NCBI RefSeq assembly: GCF_018474005.1
Contig: NZ_JAHCSH010000001.1
Location: forward strand, 1 to 64,000
Direction: 5' to 3'
DNA: 64,000 nucleotides
Source: Curvibacter sp. CHRR-16
GTDB lineage: Bacteria; Pseudomonadota; Gammaproteobacteria; Burkholderiales; Burkholderiaceae_C
Shown in pieces: positions 43,588 through 51,666 of the stretch. Made by a program: the position numbers and the translations under genes. Below the pieces are notes generated by a model. The model was not told the origin of the DNA. It did no database searches and saw only the letters and a list, made by a program, of their open reading frames with translations. Each line of letters begins with the position of its first letter. Positions within the stretch are counted from its first letter, which is position 1.

Positions 43588-45042
43588 TTACTGCTTGGGA
43601 GCTGTGTCATCCTCTGCCGCACTGTTGTGGATGGGGATGCTATTCATCACTGCATACGGCGTTCCGACCTCCAGCACATGGCTGATGGCTACACGGCGAG
43701 GATTCAGCGGTGGTTTTCCCGGCGCATACACGGTTGTGTTGTGGCATGAGAAGCAGTTTTTCCATTCGGTCCTTTTTTGATTGCTGGCGGCCTGCTGAAA
43801 TGTCTCGGCTGTGCTGTTGGCCAAATTCACTGAGCCTACCGCTCGGGTTTGCAGTTGGTCGAATTTGCTGAGGTTTTTGCCTGTGTAGAAATTGGGTTTC
43901 AGCCATACCGTGCCAATCAGGTCATAGCTAGCGAGATCTTTGAACCCGCTATTGCTCAAAAAAGTCTGGGCTGATTCATTCAAATTGGCAATATTGCTGG
44001 GGCCAGCAGGAGAGTGATTTTCTCCCCCTGTTTTGTTGTAAAGCACTGCGTTGGTGCTTGGCGTGAATCGTTGCGTTTGCTCGTTAAAGCGCAGTATGGG
44101 AGGGGCGGTGTTGTTGGCGATGTTGGTCGCACTCATAGGAGTGCCCGCTCTGTACAGCGTGTAGTTTTTGGGATTCGGTGGTTTGTTGATATCGAAGGTG
44201 TTGTCGTCAAACCGTGGGCTGTTGAGCTTGTGTTCAAAGGTGGCCCATAAAAACTCGGGGTGATTCACCGTGGTACCCACAACATGCAAGCCCAGCAGCG
44301 CTACTTTGGCGCTGACAAACTTGCCTTCTACCGGCGAGACGTTTTTGCCCCGCTTATCTATCGCCAGAATAGGAACTTGGGCTGTGGTGGTGTAGGCCCC
44401 CAGCGGTGGCATTTCCCCTTCTGCCAAGCGAAGCCAAGTGGCTTTGACCACAAAAGCGCCGGTGTCAAAGTAGTCATCGCGGTTGGGGTTGGTCTGGTAG
44501 CCCTTGGTCCAAACCAGATTCCTTTGCGCCGTTTTGAAATACGAGGCATTCATGTGTACCGAAGCCAAGACGGGATACCCGTTGGGTGCTACCAACATGT
44601 TGCCATCGGCCTGCACGATGGCACCAGCGCTTTCTTCGTCCTTGCTGCCTGCCCCATGCGCCATCACCCCGCGCGTGCCAAGCACCAAGGCGCGAACGCC
44701 CTCTGTGTAGCCTTGTGGTTTGAGCAAGTCGCTCAGCGTAGGAAGTGTCATGAAGCGCAGGTTATCGCCCACTTTGGCGGTGGCCCATACAAAGGCCTCC
44801 CACGACCATTGGTGAAACTGGCAGTCAGTTTGGGGCTCTTGTGTGGGGACTTGCGCCCCGGAGTTTTGGTACTGGTGCAGACCCTCTGCCCAACCAACGA
44901 TAGGGCATAGTGGCTGTGCCGCATTGGCGGTTGTGCAGGCGGAAGTCAATGCCAGTCCGATAGCCCAATAAGACGCGATGGAAGTAAAACGGATTCTTGA
45001 AAGAATCGTTTTTTCACTTCTTTTTAACGTTATGTTGCGCAT
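43588..45042 (-). CDS. Secreted mono-haem cytochrome c family protein
   Basis: A 484-residue protein with a signal peptide (about residues 24-43, ending TTANAAQ). The only haem-binding motif is CFSCHN near residue 438 in NCFSCHNTTVYAPGKPPLNP. The long N-terminal part has Trp/Phe-rich segments such as CQFHQWSWEAFVWATAKVG and matches no enzyme I can name; a periplasmic redox role is inferred only from the CxxCH. Codon use is less GC-rich than its neighbours. It is the only gene of its transcript and is preceded by a palindromic candidate operator. Confidence 0.7.
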   Translation of the reverse strand: MRNITLKRSEKTILSRIRFTSIASYWAIGLALTSACTTANAAQPLCPIVGWAEGLHQYQNSGAQVPTQEPQTDCQFHQWSWEAFVWATAKVGDNLRFMTLPTLSDLLKPQGYTEGVRALVLGTRGVMAHGAGSKDEESAGAIVQADGNMLVAPNGYPVLASVHMNASYFKTAQRNLVWTKGYQTNPNRDDYFDTGAFVVKATWLRLAEGEMPPLGAYTTTAQVPILAIDKRGKNVSPVEGKFVSAKVALLGLHVVGTTVNHPEFLWATFEHKLNSPRFDDNTFDINKPPNPKNYTLYRAGTPMSATNIANNTAPPILRFNEQTQRFTPSTNAVLYNKTGGENHSPAGPSNIANLNESAQTFLSNSGFKDLASYDLIGTVWLKPNFYTGKNLSKFDQLQTRAVGSVNLANSTAETFQQAASNQKRTEWKNCFSCHNTTVYAPGKPPLNPRRVAISHVLEVGTPYAVMNSIPIHNSAAEDDTAPKQ

Positions 45043-45127
45043 AGAGTCCCTTTCTAGAAGATGACATTCCCCAAAGATTGTTTGCTAACAACCTGTGAGA
45101 ATTGTTATTTTTATGAAAGGTAATTAC

Positions 45128-45145
45128 ATCACTCTAACGAGTGAT
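45128..45145. promoter_or_regulatory. Palindromic candidate operator upstream of the haem-protein gene
   Basis: ATCACTC, TAAC, GAGTGAT form a perfect 7-4-7 inverted repeat 86 bases upstream of the haem-protein start, in an A+T-rich stretch (45043-45180). The rest of 45146-45394 holds no gene that I can support. Confidence 0.4.
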
Positions 45146-45394
45146 AACGTTAATTTTACAAAGCGCATGGAGCAAAAGCCGTTTTGTCATTGTGGCTGTT
45201 GATCCATGCACTCTGAAAAGGGTCGTGCCCTTGCAGTTTTTTCAGTTGCACTTTGTCGTGCTGGCGTTGCGATTTGTGGGGCTTGGTGTGAGAGCCGGCT
45301 TTGCGCTGCAAGGCAGCCGCAACAAAAGGGTTGCGCGGCTTCACAAGCCGCTGGGGGAGGGCTTGTTTCATAGAAAGAAGGGGGAAGTAGAAGA

Positions 45395-45496
45395 GGTTGA
45401 CGAGCCTTGACCCCGGCACTGACTCCACAGTTAGGGCTGCTTGGTTCCCCACCTGACCCGGTTGGCCGCTTCACCATGCGGGAAGGCCCGTCAGCC
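45395..45496 (-). ncRNA. ffs: 4.5S RNA (signal recognition particle RNA)
   Basis: On the reverse strand, sequence near the middle reads GGGTCAGGTGGGGAACCAAG followed by CAGCCC, the SRP domain IV with its GGAA tetraloop and the asymmetric internal loop bound by Ffh (compare GTCAGG..GGAA..AAGCAGCC). The ends pair: GGCTGACGGGCCTT at the 5' side with AAGGCTCGTCAACC at the 3' side, giving the long hairpin and a length of about 102 bases. TACAAT at 45505-45500 is a plausible -10. It lies head-to-head with dnaX, a common ffs neighbour. Confidence 0.87.
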
Positions 45497-45525
45497 GCTA
45501 TTGTAGCCGCGTAGAATCGCGCCCC

Positions 45526-47553
45526 ATGTCTTATCTGGTTCTGGCCCGCAAATACCGTCCGCGCAACTTCACTGAAATGGTGGGGCAAGAGCATGTGGTG
45601 CAAGCCCTGAGCAATGCGCTGACCAGCCAGCGCCTGCACCATGCCTACTTGTTCACTGGTACGCGCGGTGTGGGCAAGACCACGGTATCGCGCATCTTGG
45701 CCAAGTCGCTCAACTGCCAAGGTGCAGACGGGCAGGGCGGCATCACCGCCGAGCCCTGTGGCGTGTGCCAGGCCTGCCGCGACATCGACAGCGGTCGTTT
45801 TGTGGACTACACCGAGCTGGATGCCGCTTCCAACCGCGGCGTGGACGAAGTGCAAACCCTGCTGGAGCAGGCGGTGTACAAGCCAGTGCAGGGGCGCTTC
45901 AAGGTCTTCATGATCGACGAAGTGCACATGCTGACCAACACGGCGTTCAACGCCATGCTCAAGACGCTGGAAGAGCCGCCCGAATACCTCAAGTTTGTGC
46001 TGGCCACGACCGACCCGCAAAAAGTGCCCGTGACGGTGCTGAGCCGCTGCCTGCAGTTCAATCTGCGCCCCATGGCGCCCGAAACGGTCTACTCCCACTT
46101 GCAGCGCGTGCTGGAGGTGGAGGCCATCGAGGCTGACGCACCTGCTTTGCGCTTGCTGTCGCGTGCCGCACGCGGCTCCATGCGCGATGCGCTGTCGCTG
46201 ACCGACCAAGCCATCGCCTTCGGTGGTGGCCTGTTGCAAGAAGCCAATGTGCGCCAAATGCTGGGCAGCGTGGATCGTGGTTACGTGTTTCGCCTGCTGC
46301 AAGCGCTGGCCGAGAACGATGGCAAAACGGCCGTGGACACCTGCACCACCCTGCGCGAGCAGGGCTTGAGCGCGGCCTCTACGCTGGAAGACATGGCCAA
46401 CTGCCTGCAGCGCATGGCCGTGTTGCAAGCCGTGCCCGACATGCCGCAAGACGACAGCGACCCTGACAGCGCCGAGATAGCCCGCTTGGCCGAGATGCTG
46501 CCGCCAGACGAAACCCAGTTGCTCTACAGCATGTGCCTGCATGGCCGTGCCGACCTAGGGCTGGCCCCCGACGAGTACGCGGCGCTCTCCATGGTGATGC
46601 TGCGGTTCTTGACGTTCAAACCCGGGGCTGAAAAAAAAACTCCAACGCGCACTGAACGCACAGAGCGCGCTGTAGCCAAGCCCCCTGTTGCAGCAGCGCC
46701 AACACCAAGTCCAACCCCAGTGGCGGTGCCAGTTGCGCCCGTGTTGCAGGTGGCACCTGTCCAACCCACAACGCCTAGTGCTGCGTCCGCATCTCCCGTG
46801 CGGACGGTGCTACCTGCAGCTCCAGTGGCGGCCCCCGTGCCTGTGGACAACCCGCCTGGCCAGCGATTGCCCGTGCGCGATGCCGCCCCACCGCCTGCCG
46901 CCAAATCCCCACTGCCGTGGGAGGATGAGCCGACAGACCTCTACCCCGATGCTGAAAACGAGAGCTACGACGCTCCCTATGTGCCCGATGCAGACGAAGC
47001 GGAGTTGGCTGATGATGTGCCGAATTTAGTGGTCAATCGGCCTGTAGAGCCCATGCAGCAAGCTGTTGCAGCTACAAAAATTGTAGCAATGCCAGTGCGC
47101 GAACTGGCCGATGCAGCGGGGCATTTGGACAAACCTGCGCACGCCAACACCAGCTTCACGCCCACGCCGGAAGGCGACTTCTGGTTTGATGTCGTGAGCA
47201 AGTTGGACGCCGAGCAAAGCATTACCGCCTTCACACGCCAGTTGGCCATTGGTGCCCAGTTGGTTGCGCGCGACGAAGGCCAATGGCAGTTGCGTGTCGA
47301 GAACCAGTCGTTGGACAACGCCAATGCACGTGAGCGTTTGGCCACTATCTTGACTGCTGCAGGCCATGCTGTGCGCTTGGTGGTGGAAGTGGGCCGTGTG
47401 ACCGATTGCCCCCAGCGCCGCATGAACGCTGCTTCGGCCGAAAAACAACAGGCGGCAGAGCGGATAATCCACGACCATCCGTTTGTGCAAACCATGGTGC
47501 AGCAGTTCGGAGCGCGGGTTGTGCCCGGTACGCTCAAGCCGCTGTCGCAGTAG
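45526..47553 (+). CDS. dnaX: DNA polymerase III subunit tau (and gamma by frameshift)
   Basis: A 675-residue clamp-loader ATPase. Walker A GTRGVGKTT is near residue 44, the zinc cysteines lie around CGVCQACRDID, then DEVHML near 128, SRC and the LLDQ-like sensor region. After domain III (residue about 368) comes a Pro/Ala-rich linker, then the tau-specific domains. At 46631-46639 a run of nine A residues sits right at the end of domain III: a -1 shift ends at TGA 46653 after five codons, giving a 376-residue gamma-like protein. A repeat copy lies in the linker. No Shine-Dalgarno is obvious. Confidence 0.96.
   Translation: MSYLVLARKYRPRNFTEMVGQEHVVQALSNALTSQRLHHAYLFTGTRGVGKTTVSRILAKSLNCQGADGQGGITAEPCGVCQACRDIDSGRFVDYTELDAASNRGVDEVQTLLEQAVYKPVQGRFKVFMIDEVHMLTNTAFNAMLKTLEEPPEYLKFVLATTDPQKVPVTVLSRCLQFNLRPMAPETVYSHLQRVLEVEAIEADAPALRLLSRAARGSMRDALSLTDQAIAFGGGLLQEANVRQMLGSVDRGYVFRLLQALAENDGKTAVDTCTTLREQGLSAASTLEDMANCLQRMAVLQAVPDMPQDDSDPDSAEIARLAEMLPPDETQLLYSMCLHGRADLGLAPDEYAALSMVMLRFLTFKPGAEKKTPTRTERTERAVAKPPVAAAPTPSPTPVAVPVAPVLQVAPVQPTTPSAASASPVRTVLPAAPVAAPVPVDNPPGQRLPVRDAAPPPAAKSPLPWEDEPTDLYPDAENESYDAPYVPDADEAELADDVPNLVVNRPVEPMQQAVAATKIVAMPVRELADAAGHLDKPAHANTSFTPTPEGDFWFDVVSKLDAEQSITAFTRQLAIGAQLVARDEGQWQLRVENQSLDNANARERLATILTAAGHAVRLVVEVGRVTDCPQRRMNAASAEKQQAAERIIHDHPFVQTMVQQFGARVVPGTLKPLSQ
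46631..46639 (+). promoter_or_regulatory. A9 slippage site in dnaX (predicted gamma production)
   Basis: Nine consecutive A residues in codons E369-K370-K371-T372. A -1 shift leads to stop TGA 46653-46655 (376-residue product, ending NSNAH); a +1 shift ends at TAG 46673-46675 (about 382 residues). Thermus thermophilus dnaX makes gamma by transcriptional slippage at an A9 run; in E. coli a ribosomal frameshift does it at AAAAAAG. Confidence 0.65.
47040..47087 (+). repeat. Palindromic repeat copy 3 (inside dnaX)
   Basis: The segment ends GCTACAAAAATTGTAGC and its reverse complement aligns, with CAGCTT and GGGCTCTA-like blocks, with the copies in rsgA and the AddA-like gene. It is translated in frame in the tau linker. 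Confidence 0.7.
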
Positions 47554-47621
47554 TTTGCCCAAACCGTCTCCCCCAACAACCCGCCTTGCTACGGCAGGGC
47601 TTTTAGCCAACAAGGAACACC

Positions 47622-47951
47622 ATGTTTAACAAAGGACAACTCGCAGGCCTGATGAAGCAAGCCCAGGCGATGCAAGAGAACATGAAAAAGGCCCAAGACG
47701 AGCTGGGCAACATCGAAGTGACTGGTGAATCGGGCGCGGGCTTGGTCAAGGTGGTCATGACCTGCAAGCACGATGTCAAGCGCATCACCATCGACCCCAG
47801 TTTGTTTGCCGATGACAAAGACATGCTGGAAGACTTGGTGGCCGCGGCCTTCAACGCGGCTGTGCGCAAAGCCGAAGAAACTTCGAGCGAAAAAATGGCC
47901 AAGATCACCGCTGGCATGCCCCTGCCCGGTGGCATGAAGTTTCCTTTCTAA
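47622..47951 (+). CDS. ybaB: Nucleoid-associated protein YbaB/EbfC
   Basis: A 109-residue dimeric DNA-binding protein (tweezer-like) with [20 protein letters not shown] and [20 protein letters not shown] typical of the family. In proteobacteria it lies between dnaX and recR, as here, 68 bases after dnaX and 35 before recR, and is thought to affect nucleoid structure or recombination repair. Confidence 0.95.
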   Translation: MFNKGQLAGLMKQAQAMQENMKKAQDELGNIEVTGESGAGLVKVVMTCKHDVKRITIDPSLFADDKDMLEDLVAAAFNAAVRKAEETSSEKMAKITAGMPLPGGMKFPF

Positions 47952-47986
47952 GCATTGCTGAGCACTGTGCAACGGCAGGGACACCG

Positions 47987-48577
47987 GTGAGCCAACACCA
48001 CGCGCTGGATGCGCTCATACAAGCCCTGCGCCGCTTGCCCGGCGTGGGAGCCAAGTCGGCCCAGCGCATGGCTTTTCACTTGCTGCAACATGACCGCAGT
48101 GGTGCCCAGCTGCTGGCGCAGGCGCTGACCCAAGCCTGTGATGAAGTGCGCCACTGCGAGCGCTGCTACACCTTCACGCAAGATCCGGTGTGTCCGACCT
48201 GTTTGGATGAAAGCCGCAACCACAGCCAGCTCTGTGTGGTGGAAACCCCAGCCGACCAGTTGGCCATGGAGCGCACGGGGGCCTATCGGGGTCTGTACTT
48301 TGTGCTCATGGGCAAGATCAGCCCACTCGATGGAGTGGGGCCCAACGATTTGGGTTTGCAACGCCTCTTGGAGCGTGCCACCGATGGGGTGGTGAAAGAA
48401 GTGATTTTGGCGACCAATTTCACCGCCGAAGGCGAAGTGACGGCGCACGTGATTGCCCAAGCCCTCAAGGCCCGTGGTATGACCCCCACACGCTTGGCCC
48501 GGGGTGTGCCCATAGGCAGTGAGCTGGAGTATGTCGATCTGGGTACCATTGCCCATGCGCTGGTCGATAGGCGTTAA
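47987..48577 (+). CDS. recR: Recombination mediator protein RecR
   Basis: A 196-residue RecR of the RecFOR pathway. The N-terminal helix-hairpin-helix has [18 protein letters not shown] near residue 14, the C4 zinc finger is [18 protein letters not shown] (about 57-73), and the Toprim domain has [19 protein letters not shown] near 84. The start is GTG 47987. It completes the dnaX-ybaB-recR order. Confidence 0.96.
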   Translation: MSQHHALDALIQALRRLPGVGAKSAQRMAFHLLQHDRSGAQLLAQALTQACDEVRHCERCYTFTQDPVCPTCLDESRNHSQLCVVETPADQLAMERTGAYRGLYFVLMGKISPLDGVGPNDLGLQRLLERATDGVVKEVILATNFTAEGEVTAHVIAQALKARGMTPTRLARGVPIGSELEYVDLGTIAHALVDRR

Positions 48578-48624
48578 TTTTTTTATCACCCCCCTTCCTC
48601 GTTGGGCAAGAAAGAGAGCATTCC

Positions 48625-49014
48625 ATGAATACAGTCCATTTCACCTTGGCTTACTGGTGCGTGCTGATCGCGGCAATTTTGCCCATTGTGTGTGCGGTCT
48701 TGGCCAAGTCCGGCGGTACTTACGACAACAACAACCCGCGTGCTTTTTTGGGCAGCTTGACCGACTGGCGCGCCCGTGCCAACGGAGCGCAGGCCAATAG
48801 TTTTGAGAGCTTGCCATTCTTCATCGGCGCGGTGGTCATTGCGCACCAGCTCGATGCGGTGCAATCGCGCATCGACGTGTTGGCTTTTGTCTACATCTTC
48901 TTGCGAGTGCTCTACATCATGGCCTATGTGGGTGGTATGGGCACGGTGCGCTCGGCCATTTGGGCTTTGGGTTTTTTCACCAATATCGCGATTTTGTTCA
49001 TCGGCTACCGTTAA
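48625..49014 (+). CDS. MAPEG family membrane protein
   Basis: A 129-residue four-helix membrane protein. FLGSLTDWRARANGAQANSF near residue 42 and LPFFIGAVVIAHQL fit the MAPEG family, which includes eukaryotic glutathione transferases and leukotriene enzymes; bacterial members are mostly uncharacterised. It ends three bases before the chain-length-factor gene, so it could be co-transcribed with the APE cluster, but MAPEG genes are not part of known clusters. Confidence 0.8.
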   Translation: MNTVHFTLAYWCVLIAAILPIVCAVLAKSGGTYDNNNPRAFLGSLTDWRARANGAQANSFESLPFFIGAVVIAHQLDAVQSRIDVLAFVYIFLRVLYIMAYVGGMGTVRSAIWALGFFTNIAILFIGYR

Positions 49015-49017
49015 ACC

Positions 49018-49749
49018 ATGGGCTTGCAGACGCTGCCAGTTGAGCAGAGCGCACGCAGCGCGTGCACGTGGACTAGCTATATCAGTCGCTGGGCGTCTTG
49101 GGGGATACCCAGTGTGCCGGGGCACGATGTACCCTGGGTGCTCGATTTTGTGGAGCCACTGCAGCGGCGGCGTTTGAGCCCACTGGCCAAAGCCAGCTTG
49201 CATGTCATGCATGCGTGTGCACAGGCGTGCACCCAGTTGCACATCGTGTACGCCTCGCGCCATGGCGAACTCACACGAACCACCGAACTGCTCAACCAAA
49301 TGAGCGTGGGCGAACAGGTTTCTCCCACGGGGTTTAGCTTGGCCGTGCTCAACGCTACGGCGGGCTTGTATTCCATTGCGCGCAATGTGCAGTTGCCCAT
49401 CAGCGCGGTGTCGGCAGGTATGCACACTTGGGCTATGGGCTGGCTAGAAGCATCATTGCAAGCGCAACAAGCGCAGTGTCCGGTGCTGTTTGTGTATGCC
49501 GACGAACCGGTGCCGTCTGTCTATGGCACGCTGGCTGATCCACCTGTTCTGCATGCTGTGGCCGCTTTGCTGCATGCCCAGCCACAAGAGGGGGGGATCA
49601 ACTGGCGCAGCTATTGGGACGGCAGCGGCGGCGATCCGGGCTGTGCAGCCGTTTCCTGTGAGCCGGCATCGTTTGCGTGGGCTGCTGCTTTGCACAACGG
49701 GACTGTCACTGGGCAACACCCTTGCGGTTGGTCTTGGGAGCGGGTGTGA
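49018..49749 (+). CDS. Beta-ketoacyl synthase chain-length factor (ApeC-like)
   Basis: A 243-residue half-size ketosynthase-like protein (Ketoacyl-synt_2 type). HIVYASRHGELTRTTELLNQ near residue 75 and SPTGFSLAVLNATAGLYSIA near 101 match the family; the position of the KS catalytic Cys is not a Cys-based nucleophile elbow here. In aryl polyene systems the CLF pairs with the ApeO ketosynthase and limits chain length. It opens the cluster: the next 17 genes run in the same direction. Its stop overlaps the next start by four bases (GTGTGA). Confidence 0.85.
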   Translation: MGLQTLPVEQSARSACTWTSYISRWASWGIPSVPGHDVPWVLDFVEPLQRRRLSPLAKASLHVMHACAQACTQLHIVYASRHGELTRTTELLNQMSVGEQVSPTGFSLAVLNATAGLYSIARNVQLPISAVSAGMHTWAMGWLEASLQAQQAQCPVLFVYADEPVPSVYGTLADPPVLHAVAALLHAQPQEGGINWRSYWDGSGGDPGCAAVSCEPASFAWAAALHNGTVTGQHPCGWSWERV

Positions 49750-50537
49750 GCGATTCTGTGCGTGAGGACTATTACTGGTGGCGTTTGTTGGCCACCGGGC
49801 TGGGTTTTGTGGTGTTTGGTCTGGGGGCTTTGGTTTTGAGTGTGCTGGTGTTTCCCGTGGTAAGCCTCAGTACCCGCAATGCCAGTGTGCGCAAAGCGCG
49901 GGTGCGCTGGTGGGTCAGCGTGACCTTTGGACGTTTCTTGCGGCTGATGCAGGCCTTGGGCTTGATGCGCCTAGAAATCATCCATGGCGAGCGTTTGCAG
50001 CAGGTGGGTTCTTATTTGGTGGTGGCCAACCATCCCTCCTTGCTGGATGTGGTAGCCCTCATATCACTCATTCCCGATGCTGGCTGCGTGGTTAAAAAAG
50101 CCCTGTGGGATAACCCCTTTATGGGAGGCGTGGTGCGGGCTGCTGACTACATCAGCAATGCCGATACCGCTCAATTGATTGATGACTGTGTGCAACAACT
50201 GCAGCAACCCCATCCGGTGGTGCTCTTTCCCGAAGGTACTCGCAGCAAGCCGGGGCAAGCCTTGCACTTTCAGCGCGGGGCAGCCTATGTGGCCATCAAG
50301 CACAACAAACCGCTTATCCCGGTGCTGATTACCTGCCAGCCTTCTACTTTGACCAAGGGGCAGAAGTGGTACAAGATTCCGCCCAAACGCTTCCATCTGC
50401 GTTTGGAGGTGCTCGATCCATGGGATCTGCGTGGGCATTTTTCCCCCGATGAAGCCCCCACCTTACAAGCGCGCCATTTGACGCAAGCGATGGAAAAAAT
50501 GTTCACCGAAAAACTCCACCACGTATGCAATCTGTAG
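49746..50537 (+). CDS. 1-acylglycerol-3-phosphate acyltransferase family protein (ApeD-like)
   Basis: A 263-residue PlsC-type acyltransferase with an N-terminal membrane helix (about 12-40). The catalytic motif NHPSLLDVV is near residue 99 and the acceptor motif FPEGTRSKPG near 165. In APE clusters this enzyme is thought to help place the polyene on a lipid. It starts with GTG inside the CLF stop and overlaps the ACP gene by 13 bases. Confidence 0.85.
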   Translation: MSDSVREDYYWWRLLATGLGFVVFGLGALVLSVLVFPVVSLSTRNASVRKARVRWWVSVTFGRFLRLMQALGLMRLEIIHGERLQQVGSYLVVANHPSLLDVVALISLIPDAGCVVKKALWDNPFMGGVVRAADYISNADTAQLIDDCVQQLQQPHPVVLFPEGTRSKPGQALHFQRGAAYVAIKHNKPLIPVLITCQPSTLTKGQKWYKIPPKRFHLRLEVLDPWDLRGHFSPDEAPTLQARHLTQAMEKMFTEKLHHVCNL

Positions 50538-50800
50538 ACACACTCAAGCAAGAAATCAAGCAGCTCATCATCGATGCCCTTCATTTGGAAGACTTTTCTG
50601 TCGATGACATAGCCGACGACGCTGCTTTGTTCGGCGCCGAGGGGCTGCAGCTGGACTCCATCGATGCCTTGGAGCTTGGGGTGGCCTTGCGCAAGAAGTA
50701 CGGTATCCAATTGGAGGCCAATAGCGCCGATAATCGGCAATATTTTCAAAACGTGTCGACTTTAGCGGATTTGGTTGTAAAGCAGCAGGCACAAAAATAA
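50525..50800 (+). CDS. Acyl carrier protein (ApeE-like)
   Basis: A 91-residue ACP. The phosphopantetheine attachment Ser is in GLQLDSIDALELG near residue 43, with helix 2 following. It is one of two ACPs side by side; in APE biosynthesis one carries the starter and the other the growing chain. A 13-base overlap with the preceding acyltransferase shows coupled translation. Confidence 0.9.
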   Translation: MQSVDTLKQEIKQLIIDALHLEDFSVDDIADDAALFGAEGLQLDSIDALELGVALRKKYGIQLEANSADNRQYFQNVSTLADLVVKQQAQK

Positions 50801-50822
50801 GTTGGATAGAGCAGGGATACCC

Positions 50823-51068
50823 ATGACAAAAGATGAAATTCTGAGCAAGCTGCGCGACATCCTGTTCCAGACTTTCGAGATCGCCCCTGAGCGGGTGGAG
50901 TTGAAAACCCACTTGTTCGAGGAATTGGATCTGGACAGCATCGATGCCATTGACTTGGCTATCAAGGTGCAAGAACTGACGGGCAAGCGCATCAAGCCCG
51001 AAGATTTCAAAACCGTTCGCACGGTGGCCGATGTAGTGCAAACCGTGCAAGGTTTGCTGGTAGCGTAA
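50823..51068 (+). CDS. Acyl carrier protein (ApeF-like)
   Basis: An 81-residue ACP with the Ser in DLDSIDAIDLAIKV near residue 39 and the usual acidic helices. The ATG at 50823 follows AGGGA; an in-frame ATG at 50802 adds seven unlikely residues. It lies 22 bases after the first ACP. Two ACPs fit the aryl polyene type II system. Confidence 0.9.
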   Translation: MTKDEILSKLRDILFQTFEIAPERVELKTHLFEELDLDSIDAIDLAIKVQELTGKRIKPEDFKTVRTVADVVQTVQGLLVA

Positions 51069-51078
51069 GCCTTTGCGC

Positions 51079-51666
51079 ATGCCCATTCAAACGGTGCGCG
51101 TCTTTTTCAACGGACTGCTCACCTTGGCCTACCCCTTGGTGATTTTGGGCGGCCTCTACTGGGGTTCACCCCGCATGGTGGCTTTGCTGTTGCTGGGCAT
51201 GCTGCTTTTGCGGCGCTGGGCCAACACCATGCACTTGCTGCGCACCCTGGGGGTGGTGGACAAGGTGGTGTTTGCTGCCTTGGTGGCGCACGCCCTGTGG
51301 GCCAGCTGGAGCGGCAGCGAGTTGTGGGTGCGCCTATACCCCTGTGCTGTCACGCTGAGCTTGTTGGCGGTGTTTGCCCGCTCGTTGTATACGCCGCAAA
51401 GCATGGTCGAGCGCATCGCTCGCCTGTCTGAGCCTGATCTGCCAACCCAAGCCATTGCCTACACCCGTGCGGTGACACGGGTGTGGTGCGGTTTCATGGC
51501 GTGCAATGCGGCGGTTTCGTTGTGGACGGCGTTGCAGGCGGATCGCGCCATTTGGGCTATTTACAACGGTGGTATTTCCTATGTGCTGATGGGCCTGCTC
51601 TTTGCGGGCGAGTGGTTGTACCGCCGCCGATACATTGCACGCGCTGAGCTCAAGGAGCGGGCGTGA
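51079..51666 (+). CDS. Polytopic membrane protein (COG4648-like, ApeG-like)
   Basis: A 195-residue protein with about five membrane helices (residues about 8-28, 32-48, 65-83, 88-105 and 160-180). I recognise it by position and by GGISYVLMGLLFAGEWLYRR near the C-terminus as the small membrane protein that follows the ACPs in APE clusters; its role is unknown. ATG 51079 is preferred over TTG 51073. It overlaps the ligase gene by four bases. Confidence 0.75.
   Translation: MPIQTVRVFFNGLLTLAYPLVILGGLYWGSPRMVALLLLGMLLLRRWANTMHLLRTLGVVDKVVFAALVAHALWASWSGSELWVRLYPCAVTLSLLAVFARSLYTPQSMVERIARLSEPDLPTQAIAYTRAVTRVWCGFMACNAAVSLWTALQADRAIWAIYNGGISYVLMGLLFAGEWLYRRRYIARAELKERA

Noticed and set aside
45141..45410. 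An 89-codon frame between the haem-protein gene and dnaX
   Set aside because: No Shine-Dalgarno, unusual composition, and it overlaps the 3' end of the 4.5S RNA gene.
45187..46542. A 451-codon antisense frame across the ffs/dnaX region
   Set aside because: It runs through the 4.5S RNA gene and the conserved ATPase motifs of dnaX and shows no protein family features.
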